Shown: positions 42,792 through 51,701 of the stretch, in pieces
How the letters are laid out: the number at the start of each line of letters is the position of its first letter
Position numbering within the stretch: the stretch's first letter is position 1
Assembly: GCF_030464345.1 (NCBI RefSeq)
Contig: NZ_VCYH01000010.1
Span: 37,729-101,728, forward strand
Reading direction: 5' to 3'
Length of the DNA stretch: 64,000 nt
Source: Methanoculleus frigidifontis
Lineage (GTDB): Archaea > Halobacteriota > Methanomicrobia > Methanomicrobiales > Methanoculleaceae
Notes under the pieces: generated by a model
What the model was told of the DNA's origin: nothing
Databases searched by the model: none
What the model saw: the letters and a program-made list of their open reading frames with translations, nothing else
Translations under genes and position numbers: made by a program

Positions 42792-45052
42792 CCGACCCCC
42801 CCCTCGTCCCGCGCCAGAACGCCGTCTCCCGGGTCTTCTGCCTTCCGGAGCGTGAACCGGAACGCCGCTCCCTTCCCGGGGCGGCCGCACGCCCGGTCGT
42901 CGACCCAGATCTTGCCGCCGTAGCGCTCGGCGAGGATGCGGCAGATGAAGAGGCCGAGGCCTTCACCCTTTCCTTTGGCTCTGCCCCGCTCGAACCGGTG
43001 GAAGACTGCCTCTTTCAGATCGTCCGGCACCCCCGGGCCGGTATCCTCGACCGAGACCCGGACGGTTCCGGCCGCCTCTTCCACCCGGACGGCGATCTCC
43101 ACATCCGGCCCGCCGAACTTGACGGCGTTGCCGATGAGATTGACGAAGATCACCGGCAGAAGGCCGTCTGCCAGCACCTCGGGCGCAGGCCCGTCGTACC
43201 GGACCGACACACCCGGGAACCCCTCAACCTCCGCCCGGATGACGGCGTCGAGGTCTACCGGGAAGAGTGGGGCCGCCTCGGTGTGGATCTTTCTGATCGT
43301 GTCGACGTTTGCGAGGATCTCGGTGCTTCGCCGGATGGCGTCCCGCAGTTTCCGGGCGTAGAGCCACTGGTCGCCGGCGAGGACGTCGACCAGGAGGTCG
43401 GCATACGCGCTCGATACGTTGTTTGCATTCCGGATATCATGGGTCATGATGTCGAGGTAGAGGTTCGCCTCGGCGTGCGCCTCCTTAAGCTGCCGGATCA
43501 GGCGGACGAGATCGGCTGTGCGGCGCGCCAGCGCCGCCTCGGCCTGCCTGCGCTCGTGGATATCCTCCACCATCCTGATAACATGCTGCGGATGCCCGTC
43601 GGCGTCCCGGACGAGGGTGGCGGTCACGCGCCCCCAGAAGACGTAGCCTGTCCGGGCGACGTAGCGCTTCTCCATCTGGTAACGCTCCCGCATCTCTGCG
43701 ATCAGCTCGTCAAAGAGAGCCAGCTCGTCCGCCTGGTCGTCCGGGTGCGTAAAATCGGTGAAGTGCATACCAGAGAGCTCGTCGGCACGGTAGCCGAGCA
43801 TGTTGCGGAGCGCGGGATTGCTGTCGACCATATGCCCGCCACGATCCACAATCCCCATACCGATGCCGGCATTCTCGTAGATCCCCCGAAACCACGCCTC
43901 GCGCTCCCGGAGCGCCCGCTCTGTTTCTTTCTGCCGGGTGATGTCGCGGACGGTGGCGGATGCGCCGGTGACCCTGCCCGCTGCGTCCCGGATCGGTGAG
44001 ACCGCAAACGAGACCGCGACCGTGGTGCCGTCCTTTCGGAGGCGGACGGTCTCCGTCTGCTCGACCGGTTCGCCTGCGGCAAGCCGGTCGATGAGCGACC
44101 GCGTCTCGTCACGCCGTTCGGGCGGTGCGAGGAGCGATGCCGGGCGGCCGATGGCTTCTCCCGCCGTATACCCGTAGATCCTCTCGGCCGCGCGGTTCCA
44201 GCTGGTGACCGTCCCGTCGCGGGCTAAGCCGACGATGGCGTCGTCCGACGCCTCGACGATCTCTGCCAGGTGCAGCAGCCGCAGCTCCGTCTGCTTCCGC
44301 GCGGTGATGTCTCTGATGAACCCGAGGTGCTGCCCGGGCAGCACGTTTAGAGCGACCCGCCATGCCACCCGAAGGCAGCTTCCATCGCTCCGGACGATCT
44401 GCTGTTCACCGGAGATCTTTCCTGCCGCACAGGACATCTCCCAGCGATGCCGGGCGGCATCCCGCTCGCCGGCAGGCAGAAAATCGAAGATCGTCCGGGT
44501 AAGCAGTCCGTCACGGGCGCAGCCAAGGAGCAGGGAAGCAGCCGGATTGGCGTCGATACACCGGCCGGCGTCGTCGACGATCAGAACGGCGTCCGGCGCG
44601 TTGTCGAAGATCGCCTGGAGGCGGCACCGGCGCTCCTCCGCCTGCACGCAGAACGGTTCCCTGCCGGTGATATCGTTGACCCAGAGAAGCCTGCAGCCCT
44701 GAAACGGTTCTGCGGCGATGATCCGCGATGCGAAGGTCATCACCCGCACCTCTCCGTCGGGCGTTTCTATGTGACATACGGCCTCGGCAGACCCCGCGCC
44801 CTCACGGAATGTGCGGATGACCTGCCCGATACAGCCGCCGTCCCGTACCCGCGGCGCAAGATGCGCCTCCAGCATCGCTGCGGCATCCCCATCCCCGATG
44901 CCGCCGTCCCGGATGCCCAGGCTCTCCTGCAGCGACCGGTTGATCAGGAAGATGCGGCCGTCCGGTGATGCGATGAGCAGGCCGACGTCGATATCGTCGA
45001 AGAATGTGCAGGCGACGGCAGCCTGACCGGAGAGGTGACTGGGCGGCAACAT
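42788..45052 (-). CDS. PAS sensor histidine kinase
   Basis: 754 residues from ATG 45052; a TTG at 45097 with GGAAGG before it is an alternative start. Four PAS domains (~15-125, 135-250, 255-375, 380-505). Next is a helix pair with YLDIMTHDIRNANN (His ~535) and an HATPase_c domain (~615-735) with NLIGNAVKFGG, EDTGPGVP, FHRFERGRA and GEGLGLFICR. Same kinase type as at 29302 and 46955. It overlaps the ATPase-less sensor downstream by four bases. It would be a soluble sensor with no local response regulator. Confidence 0.85.
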   Translation of the reverse strand: MLPPSHLSGQAAVACTFFDDIDVGLLIASPDGRIFLINRSLQESLGIRDGGIGDGDAAAMLEAHLAPRVRDGGCIGQVIRTFREGAGSAEAVCHIETPDGEVRVMTFASRIIAAEPFQGCRLLWVNDITGREPFCVQAEERRCRLQAIFDNAPDAVLIVDDAGRCIDANPAASLLLGCARDGLLTRTIFDFLPAGERDAARHRWEMSCAAGKISGEQQIVRSDGSCLRVAWRVALNVLPGQHLGFIRDITARKQTELRLLHLAEIVEASDDAIVGLARDGTVTSWNRAAERIYGYTAGEAIGRPASLLAPPERRDETRSLIDRLAAGEPVEQTETVRLRKDGTTVAVSFAVSPIRDAAGRVTGASATVRDITRQKETERALREREAWFRGIYENAGIGMGIVDRGGHMVDSNPALRNMLGYRADELSGMHFTDFTHPDDQADELALFDELIAEMRERYQMEKRYVARTGYVFWGRVTATLVRDADGHPQHVIRMVEDIHERRQAEAALARRTADLVRLIRQLKEAHAEANLYLDIMTHDIRNANNVSSAYADLLVDVLAGDQWLYARKLRDAIRRSTEILANVDTIRKIHTEAAPLFPVDLDAVIRAEVEGFPGVSVRYDGPAPEVLADGLLPVIFVNLIGNAVKFGGPDVEIAVRVEEAAGTVRVSVEDTGPGVPDDLKEAVFHRFERGRAKGKGEGLGLFICRILAERYGGKIWVDDRACGRPGKGAAFRFTLRKAEDPGDGVLARDEGGVG

Positions 45053-45146
45053 GGGATCGGTTCTGCTCTTATTGTGAGTATGCACCCGCCGGTTCAAGAA
45101 CCTTCCCGCCGGGGCATAAACCGGAAGGGTTGAAACGGCCTTCTCC

Positions 45147-46919
45147 TTACAGAAGTTCGTTTTTGCGCAGGAACTCCCGGATCTCGCGGCTCTCCACCGA
45201 TCCCTCGTCGAGCTGCCGGACGAGGCCGTTGATCCGCTTCACCTGCTCCCTGATATTCGCGGCGGTCGCTTCGTCCTCGAGCAGATCCGCCCGGGCCATG
45301 ATCACCTGAAGGGGGTGGCGGATATGGTCGCCGAGGATCGCGAACTGCTCCATATTCTGCTCGATCTGCTCGAACGCCCGCTTTCGGATCGATTCTGCCA
45401 CGATCCTGGCGGTCACGTCCCGCGCAACGAGGATGTAGCCGGTAACTCCGCCGTCCGTCTCTTTCAGAGCGGTTGCAGTGATATCGGTAGAGAGAGGCTG
45501 GCCGCCCTCGCGATACTGCATCAGCTCGCCGCGGTACGACCCCTCCTGCTCCAGTTCCCGGAGCACTGCAGCGGGTTCTGCTCCGGGGGTGTCCGAGTGG
45601 ATCAGCTCGGTGAGAGCGCGGCCGATCGCCTGCTCCGCCTCCCAGCCGTACAGGTCTTCCGCCGCCCGGTTCCACGCGGTTATCATGAAATGCTCGTCGG
45701 TGGCGATGACCGCATCGCTGACATGGTCGAGGAGATAGGCGTGGTAGGCGAGCTCTTCACGGATCCTTTTGCGGTCGGTGATATCCCGCCCGATCGCCTG
45801 GAACCCGGCACAGTCCGCGGCGGAGGGGACCGGCGAGACGTTGAACTCGAGCGTGACAACAGCGCCGTTTTTGTGCCGCATCTCAACCTGGTAGCCCTCG
45901 ACCGCCCCTTCCCGTGCCATCCTGACGAAGTCCAGCACCTCCGGCTGCTCTGGTTCCACAACGTAGTCCAGCCACCGGGTGCCGGTGACGCTCTTCGGCT
46001 TATATCCGAGAATCCGCTTCACGGCCGGCGAGATGTAGGTGATCCGGCCGTCGCAGTCGACGGTGACGATGACGTCGAAACTCCGTTGCGTGATCGAGCG
46101 GTACATCTCCTCGCTCTTCCGGAGCGCTTCTTCAGCCAGTTTGCGATCCGTGATATCGGTCAGGACGCCGATCAGGCCGACCAGGCGGCCGTCGTCCGTA
46201 AGCGGGCGGCTGGACGTGACGACGTGATGCAGCGAACCGTCCCTGTCGAATACCCGGAACTCATGCGGCTCCTGCGCACCGGCAAGCGTCCGCCCGAAGC
46301 TCGCCTGCAGCCCCGGGAGGTCTTCAGGGTGAACGTACCGGGAGAACGGCTCTCCGACGACCTCGGATACCCGATATCCGGTGAGCCGTTCCAGCGCCGG
46401 GCTCATGTAGGTGATGCGGCCCTGCGGGTCGACGGTGAAGATCACCTCGCTGATCCCCTCAACCAGCGTGCGGTACTTCTCCTCCGAGAGCCGGAGAGCC
46501 TCTTCGGCGCGCTTCTTCTCGGTGATGTCCATGAACGATACGACGCTCCGGTCCGACCCGGGGATGAGAGCGACCGTGACCACGACATTGCGCCGCGCCC
46601 CGGAAGCATCGCGAAGTGCCGCCTCGTACGTCCGCGGAGCGGCCGACGGATCCACCCGGCGGGCGCGGTGGTAGTGGATCATCCGCTCCCGGTCGGCACT
46701 GTCGGGGAGCCTGTCCCAGAAGGCCGTCCCCTCGAGGTCGGATCGCGGATAGCCAAAGCTCTTTTCGAACTCGGCGTTGGCATACACTACTGTCCCGTCG
46801 CCCGCGACGATCATGATGGCAGTGCCGGTGTTCTCGACGATCGTCCGGTAGAGGGTCTCGGGTGGTGAGATTCTGTCAAAGGCCTGCTGCCCTGTCCCGT
46901 TCTTGCTGCTCCTCTTCAT
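45147..46919 (-). CDS. PAS sensor protein with HisKA-like end but no ATPase domain
   Basis: 590 residues. Four PAS domains (~20-140, 145-265, 270-390, 395-515; for example YMSPALERLTGYRVSEVVGEP and ISPAVKRILGYKPKSVTGTRW). The end is QFAILGDHIRHPLQVIMARADLL and GSVESREIREFLRKNELL, without any ATP-binding boxes. It follows the full kinase gene at 46955 after 35 bases on the same strand, forming a second kinase/partner pair. Confidence 0.82.
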   Translation of the reverse strand: MKRSSKNGTGQQAFDRISPPETLYRTIVENTGTAIMIVAGDGTVVYANAEFEKSFGYPRSDLEGTAFWDRLPDSADRERMIHYHRARRVDPSAAPRTYEAALRDASGARRNVVVTVALIPGSDRSVVSFMDITEKKRAEEALRLSEEKYRTLVEGISEVIFTVDPQGRITYMSPALERLTGYRVSEVVGEPFSRYVHPEDLPGLQASFGRTLAGAQEPHEFRVFDRDGSLHHVVTSSRPLTDDGRLVGLIGVLTDITDRKLAEEALRKSEEMYRSITQRSFDVIVTVDCDGRITYISPAVKRILGYKPKSVTGTRWLDYVVEPEQPEVLDFVRMAREGAVEGYQVEMRHKNGAVVTLEFNVSPVPSAADCAGFQAIGRDITDRKRIREELAYHAYLLDHVSDAVIATDEHFMITAWNRAAEDLYGWEAEQAIGRALTELIHSDTPGAEPAAVLRELEQEGSYRGELMQYREGGQPLSTDITATALKETDGGVTGYILVARDVTARIVAESIRKRAFEQIEQNMEQFAILGDHIRHPLQVIMARADLLEDEATAANIREQVKRINGLVRQLDEGSVESREIREFLRKNELL

Positions 46920-46954
46920 CGTGCATCCGCCGGCTCTCTATCTCCGGTAATCGC

Positions 46955-48826
46955 TCATTCTCCGCTTCCGGGTGCGTGCCCCGGCAACCGGAGCGTGAAC
47001 CGGAAGGCCGCCCCTTCCTCCGGTCGCCCTGCCACCCGATCGTCGACCCGGATCGTTCCGCCGTAGCGTTCGACGAGCGTGCGGGCGATGAAGAGACCGA
47101 GACCTTCACCCCTGCCTTTGGCTCTGCCACGCTCGAACCGCTGGAAGAGTTTCTCTTTCACCTCGTCCGGCACGCCCGGGCCGGTATCCTCGATCGAGAC
47201 CCGGACGAGCCCGTCCTCCTCTTCCACCCGGACGGCGACCTCGACGCCGGGCCCGCCGAACTTGACGGCGTTGCCGATGAGGTTTGCAAACACCATCGGC
47301 AGAAGACCGTCTGCCAGCACGCGGACGTCGGCACCGCCATAGCGAATCGCCGCTCCCGGAAAGTTTCCGATCTCCTCACGGATAACCGGATCAAGCCGCA
47401 TCGGCAGAAGAATGTCCGAAGCATCCTGAATCCTGCGGATGGTGGCGACGTTTGCGAGGATCTCGTTGCTTCGTCGGATGGCGTCCCGCAGTTTCCGGGC
47501 ATAGATCTGCTCTTCCCCCTCCAGCAGTTCGACCAGGAGATCGGCGTACATGCCCGAGGCGGTGTTGGCGTTCCGGACATCGTGGGTCATAATGTCGAGG
47601 TACAGGTTCGCTTCGTCGCGTGCGGCTTCGAGTTCCCATGTCCGCTGCCGGAGGGCTTCCTCCGCCCGTTTACGGTCGCTGATATCCCGGAAGATCGCCC
47701 AGTACCCGGCCGGCCTGCCACCGGTGTCCGCGATCAGCCAGACCCGGATGTTGATCGGGAAGACCGTCCCGTCTTTGCGGACATACTCCTTCTCGTACAG
47801 GTCGGAGTAGCCGCTAGGTACGATCTGGCTCTCCAGGATCTCCTCTTCCACGGCATGCCACCGGGCAGGCGTCAGCTGCTGGTAGGTCATTGACCGCAGT
47901 TCGTCGCAGGTGTAATGGAGCAGCCGCTCGGCCGCGATGTTGGCGTCGACGATACAGCCCTCCAGATCCGCACAGATGATGGCATCGCGGCTGGACTCAA
48001 AGAGGCTGCGGAAACGCATTTCGCTCTCCCGCAGCGCTTCTTCAGTCTGTTTCCGGTCGGTAATCTCTTCCACCATGGCCACGGCGAACCGGGGGGCGCC
48101 ACGACCATCACGCACCAGCGAAACAGTTCGCTGCCCCCAGAGGATTGCTCCGTCGCTCCGGACATAGCGCCGCTCGACAGTGTAGCGGTCACGCCTCCCG
48201 GCCGCCAGGTCCCGGAAGAGGTCGACGTCCGGGTGGAGGTCATCCGGACAGGAGTAGCAGGTGAAGTGCTTCCCGACCAGCTCATCGGCACGGCTGCCCA
48301 GCATCTCCAGGAGCCGGGGGTTGCACTCAATGACCCGGCCGGCGAGATCGATGAGCACCACTCCGATACCGGCGCCCTCAAAGATAGCCCGGAACGTCGC
48401 CTCACGCTCCCGCAACACCTCATCCGACCGTGCGGTTTCCCGGAACCTGATAAGGTGTTTTCCCCGGTACGGCCCGTGCTGCATCTCTCGGCTCGTGACA
48501 AAGAACCGGCGCGATGCACCCCGGGCCGTCTGCACCGCAAGATCGATCTCCCGCTGCCCGCCGGTGCACAGCAGACCACGGATGCGGTCGACGGCCGCCT
48601 CGTCCGGCAGATGCTCCGCAAGATGACGGCGGACGAACTCGTCCGGAGCAAGCCCTATAGCAGCCTCCCGACCGACGGCAAACATATCCTGAAAGTACTC
48701 GTTCAGCCAGACGACCGCTCCGTCAGAATCCGTAATGAGGACGCCCTCGTCGAGTTCGTCGGACCAGCGGTAGATCGATGGCGATTCGGCGGATCCGGCC
48801 TGGCGTGGACACATAGGAGTCTCCAT
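46955..48826 (-). CDS. PAS sensor histidine kinase
   Basis: 623 residues. Three PAS domains (~18-130, 135-258, 262-385; for example YFQDMFAVGREAAIGL and NIAAERLLHYTCDELRSM). Then YLDIMTHDVRNANTASG (His ~407) and HATPase_c (~490-610) with NLIGNAVKFGG, EDTGPGVP, FQRFERGRA and GEGLGLFIART. A TATA-like TTTTATTGATA on the minus strand (about 48865-48875) marks it as the first gene of the four-gene sensor run that ends at 40935. Confidence 0.85.
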   Translation of the reverse strand: METPMCPRQAGSAESPSIYRWSDELDEGVLITDSDGAVVWLNEYFQDMFAVGREAAIGLAPDEFVRRHLAEHLPDEAAVDRIRGLLCTGGQREIDLAVQTARGASRRFFVTSREMQHGPYRGKHLIRFRETARSDEVLREREATFRAIFEGAGIGVVLIDLAGRVIECNPRLLEMLGSRADELVGKHFTCYSCPDDLHPDVDLFRDLAAGRRDRYTVERRYVRSDGAILWGQRTVSLVRDGRGAPRFAVAMVEEITDRKQTEEALRESEMRFRSLFESSRDAIICADLEGCIVDANIAAERLLHYTCDELRSMTYQQLTPARWHAVEEEILESQIVPSGYSDLYEKEYVRKDGTVFPINIRVWLIADTGGRPAGYWAIFRDISDRKRAEEALRQRTWELEAARDEANLYLDIMTHDVRNANTASGMYADLLVELLEGEEQIYARKLRDAIRRSNEILANVATIRRIQDASDILLPMRLDPVIREEIGNFPGAAIRYGGADVRVLADGLLPMVFANLIGNAVKFGGPGVEVAVRVEEEDGLVRVSIEDTGPGVPDEVKEKLFQRFERGRAKGRGEGLGLFIARTLVERYGGTIRVDDRVAGRPEEGAAFRFTLRLPGHAPGSGE

Positions 48827-48997
48827 ACGTAAGCATGCAAGAGTGCATTCTGGCAGTCGGTATCAATAAAACTTGCCGCGTTCACTCTCGGCCGCAGTCA
48901 CCCCGGGTTACCGGGCAGCGGATTGAGGCGAAGTCGGCCCGGCATCGGTCGTGAACGCAACGGGAATCGTGATCGTGTGAAAGAGGGCTCTGCGTCT

Positions 48998-49650
48998 GGT
49001 AGTGCTCCAGCATATACCTGATACGTGATCTCAGAGAATCCGACCGAAATTACGCTATCCACCAACCCGCGTTCATGACAAAATACCATGGGGAGAAGAT
49101 TTCCAGTATCGGGCTTTGGTGAAGATCTCTTCCGGCTGGCATTCTTCCCTGACGAGACTGGTGCCGGACCTGGCCGGTTCCCGAAGTTCGGCCTTTTTCT
49201 CACGCATGCCCTCATGCCGTGGACCGTGGTGGCTATCGCCATGGGGGGTGGGGCTGACGGGGAGGGGTCTCCTCACTAGCGCTACCCTGAGATATGGGAA
49301 TTCAAGCGTATACCGCGTTCTTCCCCTGATGAGGCTGGTGCCGGACCGGGCTTGTCCCGGGGACGACCATTTTCCCGGCCGTCTCCCCATGCCGTGGACC
49401 GTGGCGGCTATCGCCCCCGGGGTGGGGCCGACGGGGAGGGGTTTTCCCCTCCCCTGTCTCCCGCGAAGATCCACCGACCTCATCACCCCCACCCTACCCG
49501 GTCTCCGGCCTCCGGCCTCCTCCCCCGCCCTGGGGCGGGGGCAGTCATGGCGATACCCAGGGGAAAGCCGTGCCCCGGGTTGCAATCAATCGGGAACACC
49601 CGGATGCGATCGCACCAAAGGGAGTATCAGTTGTTTCGTAGGGCACTACC
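48998..49650 (+). mobile_element. MITE-like element, 653 bp, with 8-bp target duplication
   Basis: It begins GGTAGTGCTCCAGC and ends GGGCACTACC; the outer eight bases are inverted repeats. It is flanked on both sides by the same 8 bases, CTGCGTCT (48990-48997 and 49651-49658), a clear target-site duplication. It contains the CATGCCGTGGACCGTGG block twice (from 49213 and from 49388), a GGAGGGGTTTTCCCCTCCCC inverted repeat and a CCCCCGCCC-TGG-GGCGGGGG hairpin. No transposase gene. The left end resembles IS1-family ends, and 8-9-bp duplications fit IS1. The part 49274-49577 matches the inverted repeat at 11436. Confidence 0.8.
49274..49577 (+). repeat. Dispersed GC-rich repeat, copy inside the element
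   Basis: Nearly identical, in opposite orientation, to 11436-11733, including the ATTCAAGCGTATACCGCG start and the GCCGTGCCCC end. A ~300-bp inverted repeat pair separated by 37.5 kb could support inversion between the two sites. Confidence 0.8.
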
Positions 49651-49822
49651 CTGCGTCTTCCAAAGCGGATCGTCTTGGTCTCTTCCGGATCGCTACCGCC
49701 CGATGAGCTCCTTCCCGGATATGCCCGGGGCGGTCGTGCGTCAGGTGCCTCCCGGGACAGAGAAAGGGGCTTTCAGCCCCGGTGCCGGGTGCGGGAAAGA
49801 TCTGATCGCAGGTCAGCCCCGT

Positions 49823-50986
49823 CTACCGCCTACGCCGGCGCACCGCAAGCCCGAGAGCCGCCGCGAGAAGGGCGAGCAGGGCCGTTCCCGGCGTCAGGGG
49901 AGTGCTCCTGGGAGGCGTGCCGGCGGTCTCCGGCTGCGCGGGCGTCGTCGCCGCCGGAGCGTCGGGCGCTATCTGCGTTACCTGGTACGCGTAGGGCGTC
50001 TTCGAGCTCCAGAGGACGTATCCCTCCCGGATGTCGTAGAGTCCGTACACGCCGGTGATGAGCGGTCTGCTAACGCCCGTGTCGATATCGTATGCACAAA
50101 GCGTCCCGTTCATGTCGGCGTTGCTCTCTCTTTCGACCCAGACGATCGTGCCGTCGGAGATGCAGGCGTCCGCGATTGTGTCCAGGTGATATACCGGAAC
50201 AGTGGATGCCGACGCCGGATCGGTCAGCATAACATCGGCTCCGGATAGTACGGAAAACGGTTCCTCTTCAGGATCGGTTCTCGTCCACACCGCCAGGTCG
50301 CCCGATATATCGCCGTAGCCCCACGTCCCCTCGGATCTGCTCTCCGGGATGACGGAGTCCTCCTTTGCGCCGATCGAGTAGACGTGGATCTCCCTGCCGG
50401 TCCCGCCGTCGGTGCGCTTGCAGCCGAAGAGCACGCGGTCGCCGTCGATCGCAAGGCTGTATATCTGATCATTTGACAAAATGACATCGGTATTCCCGGT
50501 CGAAAGCGTATGCACCTTCAGGGTGCCGCCGTTCAGGCCTTCGTCCCAGGCGAGGTGATCGCAGTCGGCGACGATGCGCACGATCCTGCTGCCCCAGGCG
50601 TCGTCGATCCGGTAGAGGAGCGACTGCGTTCCCGCGGCGATATCGTAGCGGTACAGGTCGCCGTATTCGTGTCGATCGTTCGTTTCGTACCAGTAAACGG
50701 AGCCGTTCGATACCGCCAGCGTGGTCGCGTGCGAGGTGTTGCCTGCGAGAGGGATCGACGTGAACGGCTCTCCGTCGATGGTGAAGACGTCGATCGCCTG
50801 CTGGGTGTGCCGGGCGACGGCGACGTACTCGCCGTCGAACGCGGCGAAGGAGAGCTCCGAGATCGAACCTGCAGGCGCGATGAATACGTCCCCGGAACCG
50901 GCGGTGCAGGGTGCCGCGGCAAGAGAGAGGAGGAAGGCAATTGTCAGGCAGACGGGAACGGACTGGAAGGGGTTTCTGTGCGTCAT
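49823..50986 (-). CDS. Secreted beta-propeller-like protein with C-terminal anchor
   Basis: 387 residues. A signal peptide (VCLTIAFLLSLAAAPCTAGSG) is followed by WD/TolB-like repeats (YRYDIAAGTQSLLYRIDDAWG, IVADCDHLAWDEG, YSLAIDGDRVLFGCK, DISGDLAVWTRTD, CISDGTIVWVERE). A Pro/Thr linker and a C-terminal helix ending in five Arg follow (TPGTALLALLAAALGLAVRRRRR), as in proteins sorted and processed at the archaeal surface. The ATG overlaps the stop of the gene at 50983 as ATGA, which fixes the start and couples the two. Confidence 0.75.
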   Translation of the reverse strand: MTHRNPFQSVPVCLTIAFLLSLAAAPCTAGSGDVFIAPAGSISELSFAAFDGEYVAVARHTQQAIDVFTIDGEPFTSIPLAGNTSHATTLAVSNGSVYWYETNDRHEYGDLYRYDIAAGTQSLLYRIDDAWGSRIVRIVADCDHLAWDEGLNGGTLKVHTLSTGNTDVILSNDQIYSLAIDGDRVLFGCKRTDGGTGREIHVYSIGAKEDSVIPESRSEGTWGYGDISGDLAVWTRTDPEEEPFSVLSGADVMLTDPASASTVPVYHLDTIADACISDGTIVWVERESNADMNGTLCAYDIDTGVSRPLITGVYGLYDIREGYVLWSSKTPYAYQVTQIAPDAPAATTPAQPETAGTPPRSTPLTPGTALLALLAAALGLAVRRRRR

Positions 50987-51456
50987 ACTACCGGCCCGCA
51001 AACATTCGCACCGAAACCGGGGCGAAGGGCGTCAAGACCTTTGGCCTTCTCCATAAGAGCGGCGACGATGTCATCGTCCGCTCCGTTCAGGATGGCATTG
51101 CTGATCGAGTAGTCGGTATCGTAGATCACGCCGTATTCGTCGTCGACGATCTTACAACCCGGGAGCACCTCTTCCGGTGGGTAGCGGTCGCCCCAGTAAT
51201 GTGGCTGGCTCCTGAACTCCTCAAGGGTCTTGGGATCTACGTTCTCTTCGATCTTTTTGACGTCCTCGGGATCGTAGGCGATCCTCTGGAGATCACCGTT
51301 CGTGATATTCTCGCCCCAATGTTCGTTCAACCACTGCTGACCCTCTTCGGTGTACGTACCGGAGATCTCGAACGCGCTTACCGCAGGGACGGCAAGAAAA
51401 AGCAGGACGGCAAGCCCCGCCAGCAGAGATCCTTTCTGTTTGACATTCATTTCCAT
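50983..51456 (-). CDS. Secreted protein with the shared N-terminal module (copy 1)
   Basis: 157 residues. Signal peptide (GSLLAGLAVLLFLAVPAVSA) and then FEISGTYTEEGQQWLNEHWG and NITNGDLQRIAYDPEDVKKIEENVD, nearly the same as in the divergent protein at 51702. After PHYWG the two differ completely: here the rest is PPEEVLPGCKIVDDEYGV and ISNAILNGADDDIVAALMEKA, possibly helical. A GTG one codon upstream (51459) is an alternative start. It is translationally coupled to the beta-propeller gene. No family recognised. Confidence 0.7.
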   Translation of the reverse strand: MEMNVKQKGSLLAGLAVLLFLAVPAVSAFEISGTYTEEGQQWLNEHWGENITNGDLQRIAYDPEDVKKIEENVDPKTLEEFRSQPHYWGDRYPPEEVLPGCKIVDDEYGVIYDTDYSISNAILNGADDDIVAALMEKAKGLDALRPGFGANVCGPVV

Positions 51457-51544
51457 CACTTCGTTCTGTTCTGCGATCAGATCCAGGACGACCGCGTACG
51501 GCGCCCGAACCTGAACGGGAGTAGGATCTCGGCGGAGTTGTCAT

Positions 51545-51627
51545 AACCATTATTCCAAAATCCTCTACATATGCCGGCAATTTACAGGAAGGATTCGGAG
51601 AATGTAGAGAGTTTTGGAATAATGGTT
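51545..51627. promoter_or_regulatory. Divergent promoter with imperfect 26-bp inverted repeat
   Basis: AACCATTATTCCAAAA (51545-51560) and its exact complement (51612-51627) are extended by CTCTACAT on the inner side (24 of 26 positions match). They sit symmetrically between the divergent secreted-protein genes at 51456 and 51702. On the plus side the repeat runs directly into GGTTTTATAG, a TATA box. The membrane-anchored winged-helix regulator at 52427 is a candidate binder. The central 41 bases have no further symmetry. Confidence 0.75.
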
Positions 51628-51701
51628 TTATAGCGCAAAAGTGTATTGCTACCATGGAAAGACGCGGGCGCCCGCTTGGCGCCCGGAGCCGGAGAGGGAA
51701 G

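Larger units (their letters stand above)
48827..49822. other. Intergenic region holding the complete mobile-element-like repeat
   Basis: About 1 kb without a credible gene. The element spans 48998-49650. The flanks 48827-48997 (promoter of the sensor operon) and 49651-49822 (end of the beta-propeller gene) show nothing else. Confidence 0.75.

Noticed and set aside
45064..45110. Terminator or attenuator from GGTTCTTGAACC between sensor genes
   Set aside because: The stem is only five bases with no T-run, and the TTG start alternative lies within it. Not strong enough to list.
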